Shown here: piece after piece, positions 49,273-57,941 of the stretch
How positions within the stretch are numbered: position 1 is the stretch's first letter
Layout: each line of letters opens with the position of its first letter
Assembly: GCA_900546115.1 (NCBI GenBank)
Contig: URBQ01000009.1
Coordinates: 1 to 64,000 of the forward strand
Direction: 5' to 3'
Origin: an uncultured Collinsella sp.
Lineage (GTDB): Bacteria; Actinomycetota; Coriobacteriia; Coriobacteriales; Coriobacteriaceae
Length of the DNA: 64,000 nt
Translations under genes and position numbers: made by a program
The notes under the pieces: generated by a model
The model's database searches: none
What the model was told of the DNA's origin: nothing
The model's input: the letters and a program-made list of their open reading frames with translations, nothing else

Positions 49273-51033
49273 TTATGCCTCGAGGTTTTCCTCGATCCAG
49301 GCGACGGCACCCTTGGGATCCTTAGTGAGGTCGATGTACTGTTTGCCCTTGGGCGACAGCAGCGTGATGCCCAGGCGGTCGGTGTCGGCCTTCATCTCGT
49401 TGTAATAGGTGCGAACCTGCGGAGCCAGAACGATGACGTTGTACTGGTCCATGATGGCGTAGTGGCTGCCGTAGGCACCGGCGTTGGCGGTAATGTCGAT
49501 GCCCAGCTCGTCGGCGCCTTCCTTAAGCGCGTTGGCGAGCAGTGCAGAGGTGCCGGCGCCAGCGCACAGAACCAGAACCCTCAGATCCTTGCCCTTAAGG
49601 GCGGACGGAGCTGCGGAGGCCTTAGTGGCAGAAGCGGTTTCGACAACGGGAGCCTCAACGGCGGGGGCGTCAGCGGTCTTGACAGCCTTGGTCTCCTCGG
49701 CCTCTTCTTCGGCCAGGGTCTCGGCCTCCTGCTTGCACAGGACGTTGTCGTAGGCCTTACAGAACGGGTAGTAGATCAAGAAGTCAACGACCAGCAGGAC
49801 GACAACCAGGACCAGAGAGATCGGCTGGAAGTTGGTGTCGATGAAGGTGCCGATCGGTCCGGGGAGTGCCCACGGCATGGCATAGATAAAGCCGTTCATG
49901 CCCAAAAAGTCGATGAAGAACTTACCAATGAGGACGTTGGCCACGGGGGCAAACAGGAACGGGATCAGGAAGTACGGGTTGAGGATGATGGGCGCGGCGA
50001 ACAGCAGCGGCTCGTTGACGGCGAACATCACGGGCACGACAGAGGCTTTGCCGACGGCCTTGAGCTGCTTGGAGCGCATAAAGAGCAGGAAGATGATCGG
50101 GACAATGAACGTGGCGCCGGTGCCGCCGAGTTCGCCGATGTAGTTACCGAAGTTCTCGGTCAGGGCGAGGGCGGGGTGACCGCCGGCCTGCAGCGTGGCG
50201 AGGTTGGTAGTGATGTTGCCAAACAGCGCGGCGTTGAGGGCAGGCTTAACGACCGAGGGGCCGTGGATGCCCATGAACCAGAACAGCGGGATCATGAACC
50301 AGATGAGGGCGAGGCCGGCGTAGGAATCGGCAGCGGCGAACAGCGGGCTCACCAGCGTGGAGATGACGTTGGCAAACGGGACGGCCAAGCAGGTGCGGCA
50401 GATAACGTCGATGACGGCGACAAACAGGATGGAGAAGCTGAAGGCGAAGATGTCGCGGAAGTTCTGGGCGATGGCGCCGGGAACTTCTTTGGGCAGCTTG
50501 ATGGTGATGTCTCGCTTAATGCAGAAGGCATAGATGTTGACCGTGGCAAATGCGGCGACAAAGGAGCTCAGCAGGCCCTTGGTGCCCATGTTGTCGGTAA
50601 AGAACACCGAGACATCGGCGCCGTCGATCTTGGCACTCGTCTGGGTAACGGCCAAGATGAGCATAGCGCACATGGCGGCGACCATGGTGCTCGTGGCGTT
50701 GATGGCCTTGCCGGCAGGCATGCGGCGGTTCTTGGAGCCGGTCAGCGCGCTTGCGGTGGTGCCGGCGACCATGATGCCCACGACGCCCATCGTGAAGTTG
50801 TAAACCTTGTTGCAGAAGTTCACGACGTCGACGTTCCACCAGTCGGGCAGCGTAAAGCCACCGACCGTGGCGACAACGCCCGGCAGGGTCGAAATAAGCA
50901 GGAAGACAGAAGAAGACAGAATGATGGGCATTGCTGCCAAAAAGCCGTCTTTAATGGCCTGAAGGTAGATGTTCTTAGAGACCTTGTCGAAGTACGGCTG
51001 ACCTTTCTCCAAGAACTTAACGATCGATTCCAT
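49273..51033 (-). CDS. PTS lactose/cellobiose family EIICB, first copy
   Basis: 586 residues. Residues 1-445 are the membrane EIIC of the Lac family (GQPYFDKVSKNIYLQAIKDG, IHGPSVVKPALNAALFGN, AVNEPLLFAAPIILNP); an Ala/Glu-rich linker follows and then the EIIB domain with the phospho-cysteine in RVLVLCAGAGTSALLANAL near residue 493. It needs a separate EIIA, presumably the single LacF at 59161. It lies downstream of a GH1 gene on the same strand, separated by a 13-bp hairpin, and is probably one operon with it under LacI control. Confidence 0.93.
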   Translation of the reverse strand: MESIVKFLEKGQPYFDKVSKNIYLQAIKDGFLAAMPIILSSSVFLLISTLPGVVATVGGFTLPDWWNVDVVNFCNKVYNFTMGVVGIMVAGTTASALTGSKNRRMPAGKAINATSTMVAAMCAMLILAVTQTSAKIDGADVSVFFTDNMGTKGLLSSFVAAFATVNIYAFCIKRDITIKLPKEVPGAIAQNFRDIFAFSFSILFVAVIDVICRTCLAVPFANVISTLVSPLFAAADSYAGLALIWFMIPLFWFMGIHGPSVVKPALNAALFGNITTNLATLQAGGHPALALTENFGNYIGELGGTGATFIVPIIFLLFMRSKQLKAVGKASVVPVMFAVNEPLLFAAPIILNPYFLIPFLFAPVANVLIGKFFIDFLGMNGFIYAMPWALPGPIGTFIDTNFQPISLVLVVVLLVVDFLIYYPFCKAYDNVLCKQEAETLAEEEAEETKAVKTADAPAVEAPVVETASATKASAAPSALKGKDLRVLVLCAGAGTSALLANALKEGADELGIDITANAGAYGSHYAIMDQYNVIVLAPQVRTYYNEMKADTDRLGITLLSPKGKQYIDLTKDPKGAVAWIEENLEA

Positions 51034-51141
51034 AGTTCACGCTCCTCTTTGCATGAAATCTTAATGGCATGGACGTTGAAAACCTATATGGTCTCCCGCT
51101 TGCTAAAAGCCCGGGTGCAGGCGGGGTCGGTCCCAGGGGGA

Positions 51142-51188
51142 GAGAGGGGAGCGGCTGGGTTTGTATCGCATAGGGCCGCTCCCCTCTC
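51142..51188 (-). terminator. Perfect 13-bp hairpin between GH1 and EIICB genes
   Basis: GAGAGGGGAGCGG (51142-51154) and its complement (51176-51188) form a GC-rich stem. No T-run follows on either strand, so it may stabilise or process the mRNA and change the ratio of the two products, rather than stop transcription. Confidence 0.6.
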
Positions 51189-51209
51189 GGGGGAAAGCGA
51201 GGCGATGCG

Positions 51210-52652
51210 CTACTGCGCGTCCGCCATGGTGTCGGCGAGCTCCTTGTACCAGAGTGCCGACTGCTTGATGTAGCGTTTTTGCGTGTCGAAGTCGATGTAG
51301 AACAGGCCGTAGCGCTTGTTATAGCCATTGGCCCACGAGAACTGGTCCTGCAGGCTCCAGATAAAGTAGCCCTGGACGTCGACGCCCTCGGCGCGCGCCT
51401 GGAGCACCTTCTCCATGTGCTGGTCGACAAAGTCGATGCGCTCGGGATCAGCGACGATGCCGTTTGCGTCGGGCTCGGGGTCCTTGTGGCCCAGGCCGTT
51501 TTCGGTGATATAGATGACGGGGAGGTTGGGATAGGTGGCGCTGATGTGCTTGAGCGTGTCGTAGAGGCCTTGCGGGTAGATGAGCCAATCCCAGTCGGTG
51601 GTGGGGATATCCGGCATATCGACCTGCTGCCCGACGCCCTTAAACTTAAAGCACGAGGTGCCCTTGTCTCCGGTGCCGTTAAAGCTGTTGGTGGACTCGC
51701 CATCGTAGGCGGCGATAAACGCCGACTGATAGTAGTTGAGGCCGAACATATCGTTGCGGGGCGCCGCCTTGGCGAGCTCCTCCATGTCGCTGTCCTCAAC
51801 CGTAAGTGTGGCGTTGTTGGCACGCAGAATCTCGTTGATGAGTGAGAGGGTGCGCGCGGAGTAGTGACCCAGGAAGGCGCCGTCCATGATGAAGTCGGTG
51901 TAGAAGGCGTTGTACAGGTCGGCGGCGTGCTGGTCGGCGGGCGAGTCGGTGGCAGGATATGCCGGCGTCAGGACGTTGACCATGCCAATGCGTCCGCCCA
52001 GGTGCTCGGTCTCGTCAAGATCCTTATACAGGTTGACGGCGCGGGCGTGGGCAACGAGCTCGTTGTGCTGGCTCTGGATGCCGCTCGTCACATCAAAGTG
52101 ATGGTTGGGCGGGAAGTTGCCTTGGATGTATTGGGAGTGCGAGAGGCTGATGAGCTCGTTGATGGTGAACCAATTCTTGACCTCGCGGAACTCGCGGAAG
52201 CAGAACTCGGCATAGCGCACATAGGCGTCGACGGTCTTGCGGTTGAGCCAGTCGCCCTGGTTGAACAGGGCGGCGGGGGAGTCAAAGTGATGCAGGGACA
52301 CATAGGGCTCGACGCCATACTTTTTGCAGCAGGCGAACAGCTCGTGGTAGTGCTTAACGCCCTCGGCGAGGGGCTCGGCATCGTCGCCGTTGGGGAAGAT
52401 GCGGGTCCAGGCGATGGACACACGGATGGCGTTGAGTCCATGCTCGGCAGAAAGGCGGATATCCTCCTCGTAGCGGTTGTAGAAATCACTGGCCGGGTCG
52501 GGCAAAAAGCGACCCTGGGCGACAAGGTAATCGTCCCACATGGTCTTACCCTTGCCTGCCACCTTCGTGGAACCTTCCGTTTGGTACGCGGCGGTTGCGG
52601 CGCCCCAAACAAAGCCCTTCGGCAGCTGCTGTACGCGGTTTAGCAAAGACAT
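51210..52652 (-). CDS. GH1 6-phospho-beta-glycosidase, first copy
   Basis: 480 residues of glycoside hydrolase family 1. Acid/base Glu in WFTINELISLS, nucleophile in VIYITENGLGHKDP, and the phosphate-binding set S-x-NGYNKRY with the Ser, Lys and Tyr typical of LacG/6-phospho enzymes (SWANGYNKRYGLFYIDFDTQ). It hydrolyses PTS-imported disaccharide phosphate in the cytoplasm. ATG 52652 is preferred to 52658 because of spacing to GAGAGGG. First gene of the operon with EIICB. Confidence 0.92.
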   Translation of the reverse strand: MSLLNRVQQLPKGFVWGAATAAYQTEGSTKVAGKGKTMWDDYLVAQGRFLPDPASDFYNRYEEDIRLSAEHGLNAIRVSIAWTRIFPNGDDAEPLAEGVKHYHELFACCKKYGVEPYVSLHHFDSPAALFNQGDWLNRKTVDAYVRYAEFCFREFREVKNWFTINELISLSHSQYIQGNFPPNHHFDVTSGIQSQHNELVAHARAVNLYKDLDETEHLGGRIGMVNVLTPAYPATDSPADQHAADLYNAFYTDFIMDGAFLGHYSARTLSLINEILRANNATLTVEDSDMEELAKAAPRNDMFGLNYYQSAFIAAYDGESTNSFNGTGDKGTSCFKFKGVGQQVDMPDIPTTDWDWLIYPQGLYDTLKHISATYPNLPVIYITENGLGHKDPEPDANGIVADPERIDFVDQHMEKVLQARAEGVDVQGYFIWSLQDQFSWANGYNKRYGLFYIDFDTQKRYIKQSALWYKELADTMADAQ

Positions 52653-52772
52653 ATGCATACACCCTCTCGTCTCGCTGTTCGATATTGTGCGTTTGTGCTC
52701 AGGAGGCTCCCTGGTTAGCGTTCAGCGGTGAAAAAGCCCGATAAACACTATCTTAAAATGATTAGAACCAAA

Positions 52773-52810
52773 ATGAGCACGTGAACATTTGACAATGAGC
52801 ACGTTAACAT
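52773..52810. promoter_or_regulatory. Paired LacI-type operators, set 1
   Basis: ATGAGCACGTGAACAT (52773-52788) and ATGAGCACGTTAACAT (52795-52810) are direct copies 22 bp apart, centred on a CG as usual for LacI-family sites. A third copy is at 52927. They lie about 120-160 bases from the GH1 start, in the intergenic region that also serves the divergent LacI gene. Confidence 0.75.
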
Positions 52811-52850
52811 CCGGCTGGGATGTATAGAAACAAAACAACTTCAAACAGCC

Positions 52851-52880
52851 GCGAACGGTTGTATTTGTTCGGTAAGCGGT
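52851..52880. promoter_or_regulatory. LytTR-like tandem site C
   Basis: GCGAACGGT (52851-52859) and GTAAGCGGT (52872-52880) are 21 bp apart start to start. It lies between the two LacI operator groups in the shared promoter region. Confidence 0.55.
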
Positions 52881-52885
52881 TTTGA

Positions 52886-52942
52886 TTGACAGAAGTTTTC
52901 ATGTTGTGGTATATGGCTCGGGTATCATGAGCACGTTATCAA
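52886..52942 (+). promoter_or_regulatory. Promoter of lacI copy 1 with operator over the start
   Basis: TTGACA (52886-52891) and TATATG (52910-52915) with 18-base spacer; the predicted start near 52922 is followed at once by the third operator ATGAGCACGTTATCAA (52927-52942), which would block elongation when bound, giving self-control. Confidence 0.7.
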
Positions 52943-52993
52943 TGTATGTACGATGCGCCATGGGCGCGGGGAATAGTTGGGAAGCAGGTTAGC

Positions 52994-54031
52994 GTGGAAG
53001 GCATGGCTCAGCAGACAAGGAATGGTCGTTCGGCGAGCGCGGCAGAGGTTGCGGCGCTCGCTGGCGTGAGCCGCCAGACTGTGTCTCGCGTGGTCAACGG
53101 TATGCCCAACGTGACGGAAAAGACGCGCAAGCGTGTGCTGGCCGCCATGGAAGAGCTGGGCTTTCGTCCCAATTTTGCTGGAGCGGCGTTGCGCGGCGGG
53201 TCGTATCGTTCTATTGGCCTGTGCATGTACAACATCACACGTGTCGGTAACCTGGCGACGCTCGAGGGTATCATGCAAGCGGCGCGCGAGCACGATTTTG
53301 CCGTCACTATGATCGAGATGGGCGGCGACAAGCCCTATGCACTTGCCGATGCCTCGCGCCGCATGGTCGAGCGACCCGTCGACGGCATGATTCTCAACAT
53401 GAACCGCATGGCTCCCGATTTTGAGGAGTTTGTTCCCCAGCCGGGAGTGCGAACGGTCATCCTGTCCATGTATGCGCATCCGCGCTGCACGACGATCGAC
53501 TCCGACCAGTATGGTTCGTGCGAGCTGTTGACCAATTATCTGCTGGAACATGGTCACTCGAATATGCGGTTTGTGGCGGGTCCGGAAAACTCGATTTCCT
53601 CGCGTTTTCGTGAGGCCGGTTGGCGCGATACGCTGGGTCGTGCTCATGTCGATGCCGCTCCGATGCTGCGTGGCGATTGGAGTGCGGACAGTGGGTACGC
53701 CATGGGCGAGCGGATTGCGGCCGAGGTGCTTGCCGGCGGGTCGCAGGCGCCGACTGCCGTGCTTGCGGCAAATGACCAGATGGCGCTGGGCGTTATCGCC
53801 GCGCTCGAGAACGCGGGCCTGTCCGTGCCCGACGACGTGAGCGTGGTTGGTATCGACGACGCACTCGAGGGACTTGTTCCTCACAATCGGCTGACGACGC
53901 TGCGATTTGATTTGCGCGGCGTCGGCAAGCTTGCGTTTGAGGCGGCGATTGGAGAGAGCTCGTCTATCGAGGCGATTCATGTGCCGAGTACGCTGGTCGA
54001 ACGCTCGACTGTTAGGGACATACGGGGTTAG
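52994..54031 (+). CDS. LacI family regulator, copy 1
   Basis: 345 residues. N-terminal HTH (AAEVAALAGVSRQTVSRVVNG with the hinge helix RKRVLAAMEELGFRPNFAG) and a periplasmic-binding-like sugar domain (VSVVGIDDA, LTTLRFDLRGVG). GTG 52994 is chosen for AGGTT upstream; ATG 53003 has a site too close to it. It is divergent from the GH1-EIICB operon and its operator motif occurs on both sides, so it controls that operon and itself. Confidence 0.92.
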   Translation: MEGMAQQTRNGRSASAAEVAALAGVSRQTVSRVVNGMPNVTEKTRKRVLAAMEELGFRPNFAGAALRGGSYRSIGLCMYNITRVGNLATLEGIMQAAREHDFAVTMIEMGGDKPYALADASRRMVERPVDGMILNMNRMAPDFEEFVPQPGVRTVILSMYAHPRCTTIDSDQYGSCELLTNYLLEHGHSNMRFVAGPENSISSRFREAGWRDTLGRAHVDAAPMLRGDWSADSGYAMGERIAAEVLAGGSQAPTAVLAANDQMALGVIAALENAGLSVPDDVSVVGIDDALEGLVPHNRLTTLRFDLRGVGKLAFEAAIGESSSIEAIHVPSTLVERSTVRDIRG

Positions 54032-54046
54032 GTCCTACTCCGTTTG

Positions 54047-54186
54047 TCTCGATTTGTAACAGGTAGACGGTCAAAAGCGGGCTACGTGTTACAGATTTAG
54101 ATTCTTCGGAAAGCACAATCCTGTTCATCTTGATCTGTAACAGCTAGGACCGGAAAACTCGGCTAGATGTTACAGATCGAGACAAA
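54047..54186. repeat. Two more units of the CTGTAACA palindrome family
   Basis: Units at about 54047-54103 and 54126-54186, 81 bp apart, with the same arms as the 48886 array (GATCTGTAACAG and GATGTTACAGATCGAGA). As before they lie between convergent genes. Confidence 0.8.
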
Positions 54187-54209
54187 CGGCTTCCGACCTG
54201 CACAAAAAG

Positions 54210-54245
54210 GCCGGGGGCGGCGCCGTGTGACGTGCCGCCCCCGGC
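54210..54245 (-). terminator. Terminator of the second lac-type PTS operon
   Basis: GCCGGGGGCGGC pairs with GCCGCCCCCGGC; on the minus strand CCTTTTTGTG follows. Confidence 0.92.
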
Positions 54246-54298
54246 TGAGAAATGGGGACAAGCTATGTGAGTGGGGCAATGCCGCTCGTCGCAAGTCG

Positions 54299-55738
54299 CT
54301 AGTCCAGACGACGGGTCTGCGCCACGTGCTTGTACCAGTAGGCGCTTGCCTTGGGCGTGCGCTTCTGGGTTTCAAAGTCTACGTAGAAGAAGCCATAGCG
54401 TTTGTTGTAGCCGTTGGTCCAGGAGAACTGATCCTGCAGGCTCCACAGGAAGTAGCCGCCCACGTTGACGCCCACCTCCATGGCCTTGAGCAGCCAACGC
54501 AAGTGCTGCTCGATGTAGTCGATGCGCGGCTGGTCGTCCACAAAACCGTCCTTGTAGGGGTCCTTGTAGCCCATGCCGTTCTCGGTGATGAAGATCTGCT
54601 TGTAGTTGGGGTAGCGCTGCTTAATGTAGACGAGCAGATCGAACAGACCCTCGGGATAGATGATCCAGTCCCAGTCGGTGGTGGGGATGCCGGGCTTGTT
54701 CACATGCTCACCAATACCCTTAACGCGCCAGCGGCCGGTGCCCTTCTCGCCCGTACCGTTGTGGTGCAGGTCGTTCTCGCCGTCGTAAGCCTTGAGGAAG
54801 CGGCACTGGTAGTTGTTAACGCCCAGGTAGTCGTTGTAGAGCGCTGCCTCGCGCATAATCTCGAGGTCCTCGTCCAGGATCTCGATGGTGCCGCCCGAGA
54901 CGGCAGCCAGGCGGTTGGCGCACTCGAGGGTGTCGGGAGCATAGTCCCCGCGGAAGGTGGCGTCGAGCAGGAACTGGTTTTGCAGCACGTGCTCGTTGTT
55001 GGCGGCCTTGATGTCGGCGGGGTCGTTCTCGTTGAGCGGGTACTTAAACTCCAGCGACTGGATGACGCCGATCTTGCCCTTAAAGCCGCCGTTGTGGAAG
55101 GCCAGCACAGCCTTGGCGTGGGCGAGCATCATGTTGTGCTCGCACTGGAAGGCCTCGGCCAGATGAGCTTTGACGCCGCCGGGGAAGGTGCCCTCGATGT
55201 AGGTGTTGGAGGCGTCGGCCCAGATCTCGTTAAAGGTGAACCAGTAGGTCACCTGGTCGGCGTACTCCTTAAAGCAGAAGGTGGCAAAGTCCACAAAGGC
55301 ATCGATGGTCTCGCGGTTGAGGAAGTCGCCCTTCTCAAAGAGGGGAAGCGGCGTATCGAAGTGATGCAGCGTGACGAACGGCTCAACATGGTGCTTATGG
55401 CACTCGGCGAAGAGATCGTGGTAGAACTGGACGCCCTCGGGGTTGATTTCGCCGGTGCCGTTGGGGAAGATGCGGCTCCAGGCAATGGAGAGGCGAATGC
55501 CGTTGATGCCAAACTCCTCGCACAGCTCCAGATCGACGGGGTACTGGTTGTAGAAGTCGGAAGCGGGATCGGGGGAAAAGCGCCCCTGGGCTTCCAGAAA
55601 GTCGTCCCAGGCAACCTTGCCCTTACCGTGAGTGCGGGTCTCGCCCTCTACCTGGTAGGCAGCGGTGGCGCCGCCAAAGACAAAGCCCTCGGGAAACTGC
55701 GCGGGCGGGTTGGTGACGCTAGCAGGATTAACGGACAT
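54299..55738 (-). CDS. lacG: GH1 6-phospho-beta-galactosidase type enzyme, second copy
   Basis: 479 residues. Acid/base Glu in VTYWFTFNEIWADASN, nucleophile in IFITENGMGYKDPY, phosphate site in SWTNGYNKRYGFFYVDFETQKR. The motif set is close to LacG, which splits lactose-6-phosphate into galactose-6-phosphate and glucose. The lacA, lacB and lacC genes nearby agree. It follows the second EIICB gene by 70 bases. Confidence 0.9.
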   Translation of the reverse strand: MSVNPASVTNPPAQFPEGFVFGGATAAYQVEGETRTHGKGKVAWDDFLEAQGRFSPDPASDFYNQYPVDLELCEEFGINGIRLSIAWSRIFPNGTGEINPEGVQFYHDLFAECHKHHVEPFVTLHHFDTPLPLFEKGDFLNRETIDAFVDFATFCFKEYADQVTYWFTFNEIWADASNTYIEGTFPGGVKAHLAEAFQCEHNMMLAHAKAVLAFHNGGFKGKIGVIQSLEFKYPLNENDPADIKAANNEHVLQNQFLLDATFRGDYAPDTLECANRLAAVSGGTIEILDEDLEIMREAALYNDYLGVNNYQCRFLKAYDGENDLHHNGTGEKGTGRWRVKGIGEHVNKPGIPTTDWDWIIYPEGLFDLLVYIKQRYPNYKQIFITENGMGYKDPYKDGFVDDQPRIDYIEQHLRWLLKAMEVGVNVGGYFLWSLQDQFSWTNGYNKRYGFFYVDFETQKRTPKASAYWYKHVAQTRRLD

Positions 55739-55808
55739 GATGAAATATCCAATCGTCTAAATCGAAGTGCCAGCCGGCTGTTGATGGTCGGCTGGCTCTG
55801 AGCGTTAC

Positions 55809-57584
55809 TTACTTCGAGAGTTGCTCACTTACGAAGGCGAGAGACTTGTCGCCGTTCTGGGAGAGCTCGATGTACTGCTTACCGCGGCAGGCGACGCACT
55901 TGTTGCCCACGCGCTCGCAATCCTTCTGCAGGTCGCCCAGGTAGCTGGCTGCCTGCGGGGCCAGGACGACCAGGTCAAAGTCGGGGAGCATGTCGACGTG
56001 GTTGCCATAGGCCTCGGCAGCGGTCTCAAGATTGATGCCGCGCTCCTTGGCAGCCTTGGCCAGTGCGTTGGCGAGCAGGCCCGAGGTACCGCCGCCCTGG
56101 CAGAGCACGAGCACGCGCTTGCCGTTGAGGTCGCTGGCGGTCGTTGCCTCGGCAGCGGGTGCTGCAGAAGCGGCAGGGGAGTCGACCTTCACGGCCTCGG
56201 CAGCAGCGCCGGCGGCAACGCTCTTGGCGTCAGCCTTGCCCTGGAAGGCATCGTTGAGCTTGGCGGCCTTCTCGGCGTTCTTGGCGGCGAGCTCCTCCTG
56301 GGAGATCTCGGCCTCCTCGGCGCACTTCTGGGCGTCATAGGCACGGAAGAACGGGTAGTACAGGGCAAAGTCGACGACCAGGATGAGGGCGAGCATCACA
56401 AAGGCGAGCGGCTGGAAGCCCAAGCCCATGATGGTGCCGATGGGGCCGGGGACGGTCCAGGGCAGGGTGTACATAAAGCCGTTCATGCCCAAGAAGTCGA
56501 TAAAGATCTTGAGGATCCAGATGTTGGCGATCGGGGCAAAAACAAACGGGACAAAGAAGACGGGGTTGAGCACGATAGGCGCGGCGAACAGCAGCGGCTC
56601 GTTGACGGCAAAGCACACGGGGACGATGGCTGCCTTACCGACGGCGCGCATCTCCTGAGACTTGGCCAGGAAGCAGAACATAAAGACCAGGACGAGCGTG
56701 GCGCCGGTGCCGCCCATGCAGACGACGAAGTACTGGGCACCCTGGGTCAGGACAGCGGAAGCGTGCTGGCCAGCCTGGAACGCAGCCAGGTTGTCGGTCA
56801 TGTTGGCAACGAGGGCGGCGGCGATGGCGGGCTCGACGATCGAGGGGCCGTGGACGCCGACGAACCAGAAGAGGCTCATGGCACCGTAGATCACAGCGAG
56901 GCCGATGTAGCCGTCGGCGGCGGTGAACAGGGGCTGGAACACCTGGATGACGCCCTGGGCAAAGCAGAAGCCAAAGGCAGCGCGGAAGACGATGTCAAAG
57001 ACCCAAAAGACGGTGATGCAGACGGAGAAGGGGATGATGTCCTTAAAGGTCTGCGAAATGTTGGGCGGAACCTGCTCGGGCATCTTGACGGTGATGTTGC
57101 GCTTAATGAAGAACTTGTAGATGATGCCGGTCACAAACGCAGCGATGAAGGCGGTCAGCAGGCCCTTGGAACCAAGGTAGGTGGTGTTGAAGCCGCTGGC
57201 GGCGTCCGTGGCGATCGTGTCGCTCGAAAGGAGCAAGAAGCCGATGATGGCCGCGCACATGCACGAGATGAAGTTGATCTGGTTGTTCTTGGGCAGATCA
57301 CGGTTCTGGGCGTCGGCGAAGTGCTTGGCCGTGGTGGCGGCGCAGGCGATGGCCAGGATGCCCATGGAGTAGTTGTAGCACTTCCACAGGGCGTTGTTGA
57401 TGTCATCGGGCCAGTAGAAACCCCAGATGTTGGGGACCGAGGCTACCAGGCAGAAGATGGACGAGAAGATGATGATGGGGATGACGGAGATAAAGCCGTC
57501 GCGGATCGCCTTGAGGTACTTGTTGCGGGCGATCGCGTTGAAAAAGGGTTGGCCCTTTTCGATGATGGCGATGAGTTGCTCCAT
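55809..57584 (-). CDS. lacE: PTS lactose family EIICB, second copy
   Basis: 591 residues with the same layout as the first EIICB: membrane part 1-440 (IHGPSIVEPAIAAALVAN-like region here VHGPSIVEPAIAAALVAN, FAVNEPLLFAAPIVLNPV), linker with Ala/Glu, then EIIB with the phospho-cysteine in VLVLCQGGGTSGLLANAL. It takes up lactose or a related beta-galactoside and phosphorylates it, using EIIA from LacF. It is the first gene of the operon with lacG. Confidence 0.92.
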   Translation of the reverse strand: MEQLIAIIEKGQPFFNAIARNKYLKAIRDGFISVIPIIIFSSIFCLVASVPNIWGFYWPDDINNALWKCYNYSMGILAIACAATTAKHFADAQNRDLPKNNQINFISCMCAAIIGFLLLSSDTIATDAASGFNTTYLGSKGLLTAFIAAFVTGIIYKFFIKRNITVKMPEQVPPNISQTFKDIIPFSVCITVFWVFDIVFRAAFGFCFAQGVIQVFQPLFTAADGYIGLAVIYGAMSLFWFVGVHGPSIVEPAIAAALVANMTDNLAAFQAGQHASAVLTQGAQYFVVCMGGTGATLVLVFMFCFLAKSQEMRAVGKAAIVPVCFAVNEPLLFAAPIVLNPVFFVPFVFAPIANIWILKIFIDFLGMNGFMYTLPWTVPGPIGTIMGLGFQPLAFVMLALILVVDFALYYPFFRAYDAQKCAEEAEISQEELAAKNAEKAAKLNDAFQGKADAKSVAAGAAAEAVKVDSPAASAAPAAEATTASDLNGKRVLVLCQGGGTSGLLANALAKAAKERGINLETAAEAYGNHVDMLPDFDLVVLAPQAASYLGDLQKDCERVGNKCVACRGKQYIELSQNGDKSLAFVSEQLSK

Positions 57585-57646
57585 GCAATGCTCCTAAGAG
57601 TCGGTGGGTTAGCAACGATGGTAACTTTTGGCGTTCGGTTGCCAAA

Positions 57647-57662
57647 ATGTTGACGTTGCCAT
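57647..57662. promoter_or_regulatory. LacI-type operator, set 2, site 1 (inverted)
   Basis: ATGTTGACGTTGCCAT, the complement of ATGGCAACGTCAACAT, near the EIICB start side. It matches the other two set-2 sites at 57767 and 57912. Confidence 0.75.
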
Positions 57663-57766
57663 TTTGCGGCACAAATAAAGACGCGAATCGGTGGTTCCTG
57701 TGCCTGCGAACCGTCGATTCCTTACGCGTAAACGTTTGAGCCGCCCGGTGGCTCTGTGTTTGCACA

Positions 57767-57782
57767 ATGGCAACGTTAACAT
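57767..57782. promoter_or_regulatory. LacI-type operator, set 2, site 2
   Basis: ATGGCAACGTTAACAT. It differs from the set-1 site ATGAGCACGTTAACAT only in the bases GAGC versus GGCA, suggesting two specific repressors of common ancestry. Confidence 0.75.
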
Positions 57783-57820
57783 TTGGTCGACAAAAGCCGT
57801 CCGGGGAAGCGGGATTGTCG

Positions 57821-57850
57821 GTGAACGGTAGGTTTTGGGTGGTGAGCGTA
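57821..57850. promoter_or_regulatory. LytTR-like tandem site D
   Basis: GTGAACGGT (57821-57829) followed 21 bp on by GTGAGCGTA (57842-57850), a weaker half. Same relative position as site C, in the divergent region of a lacI-EIICB pair. Confidence 0.5.
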
Positions 57851-57911
57851 TGGCGGAGGAGGCGTTAGATATACTTAAAGACGTTTCATTTGACTGCGTA
57901 GGGTGCCACCA

Positions 57912-57927
57912 ATGGCATCGTTGACAT
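57912..57927. promoter_or_regulatory. LacI-type operator, set 2, site 3
   Basis: ATGGCATCGTTGACAT, 14 bases before the lacI start. This mirrors the third site of set 1, pointing to self-control. The region 57585-57941 holds no gene; a cre-like GTAAACGTTTGA at 57728-57739 is also seen. Confidence 0.7.
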
Positions 57928-57941
57928 AGAAAGATCGACCT

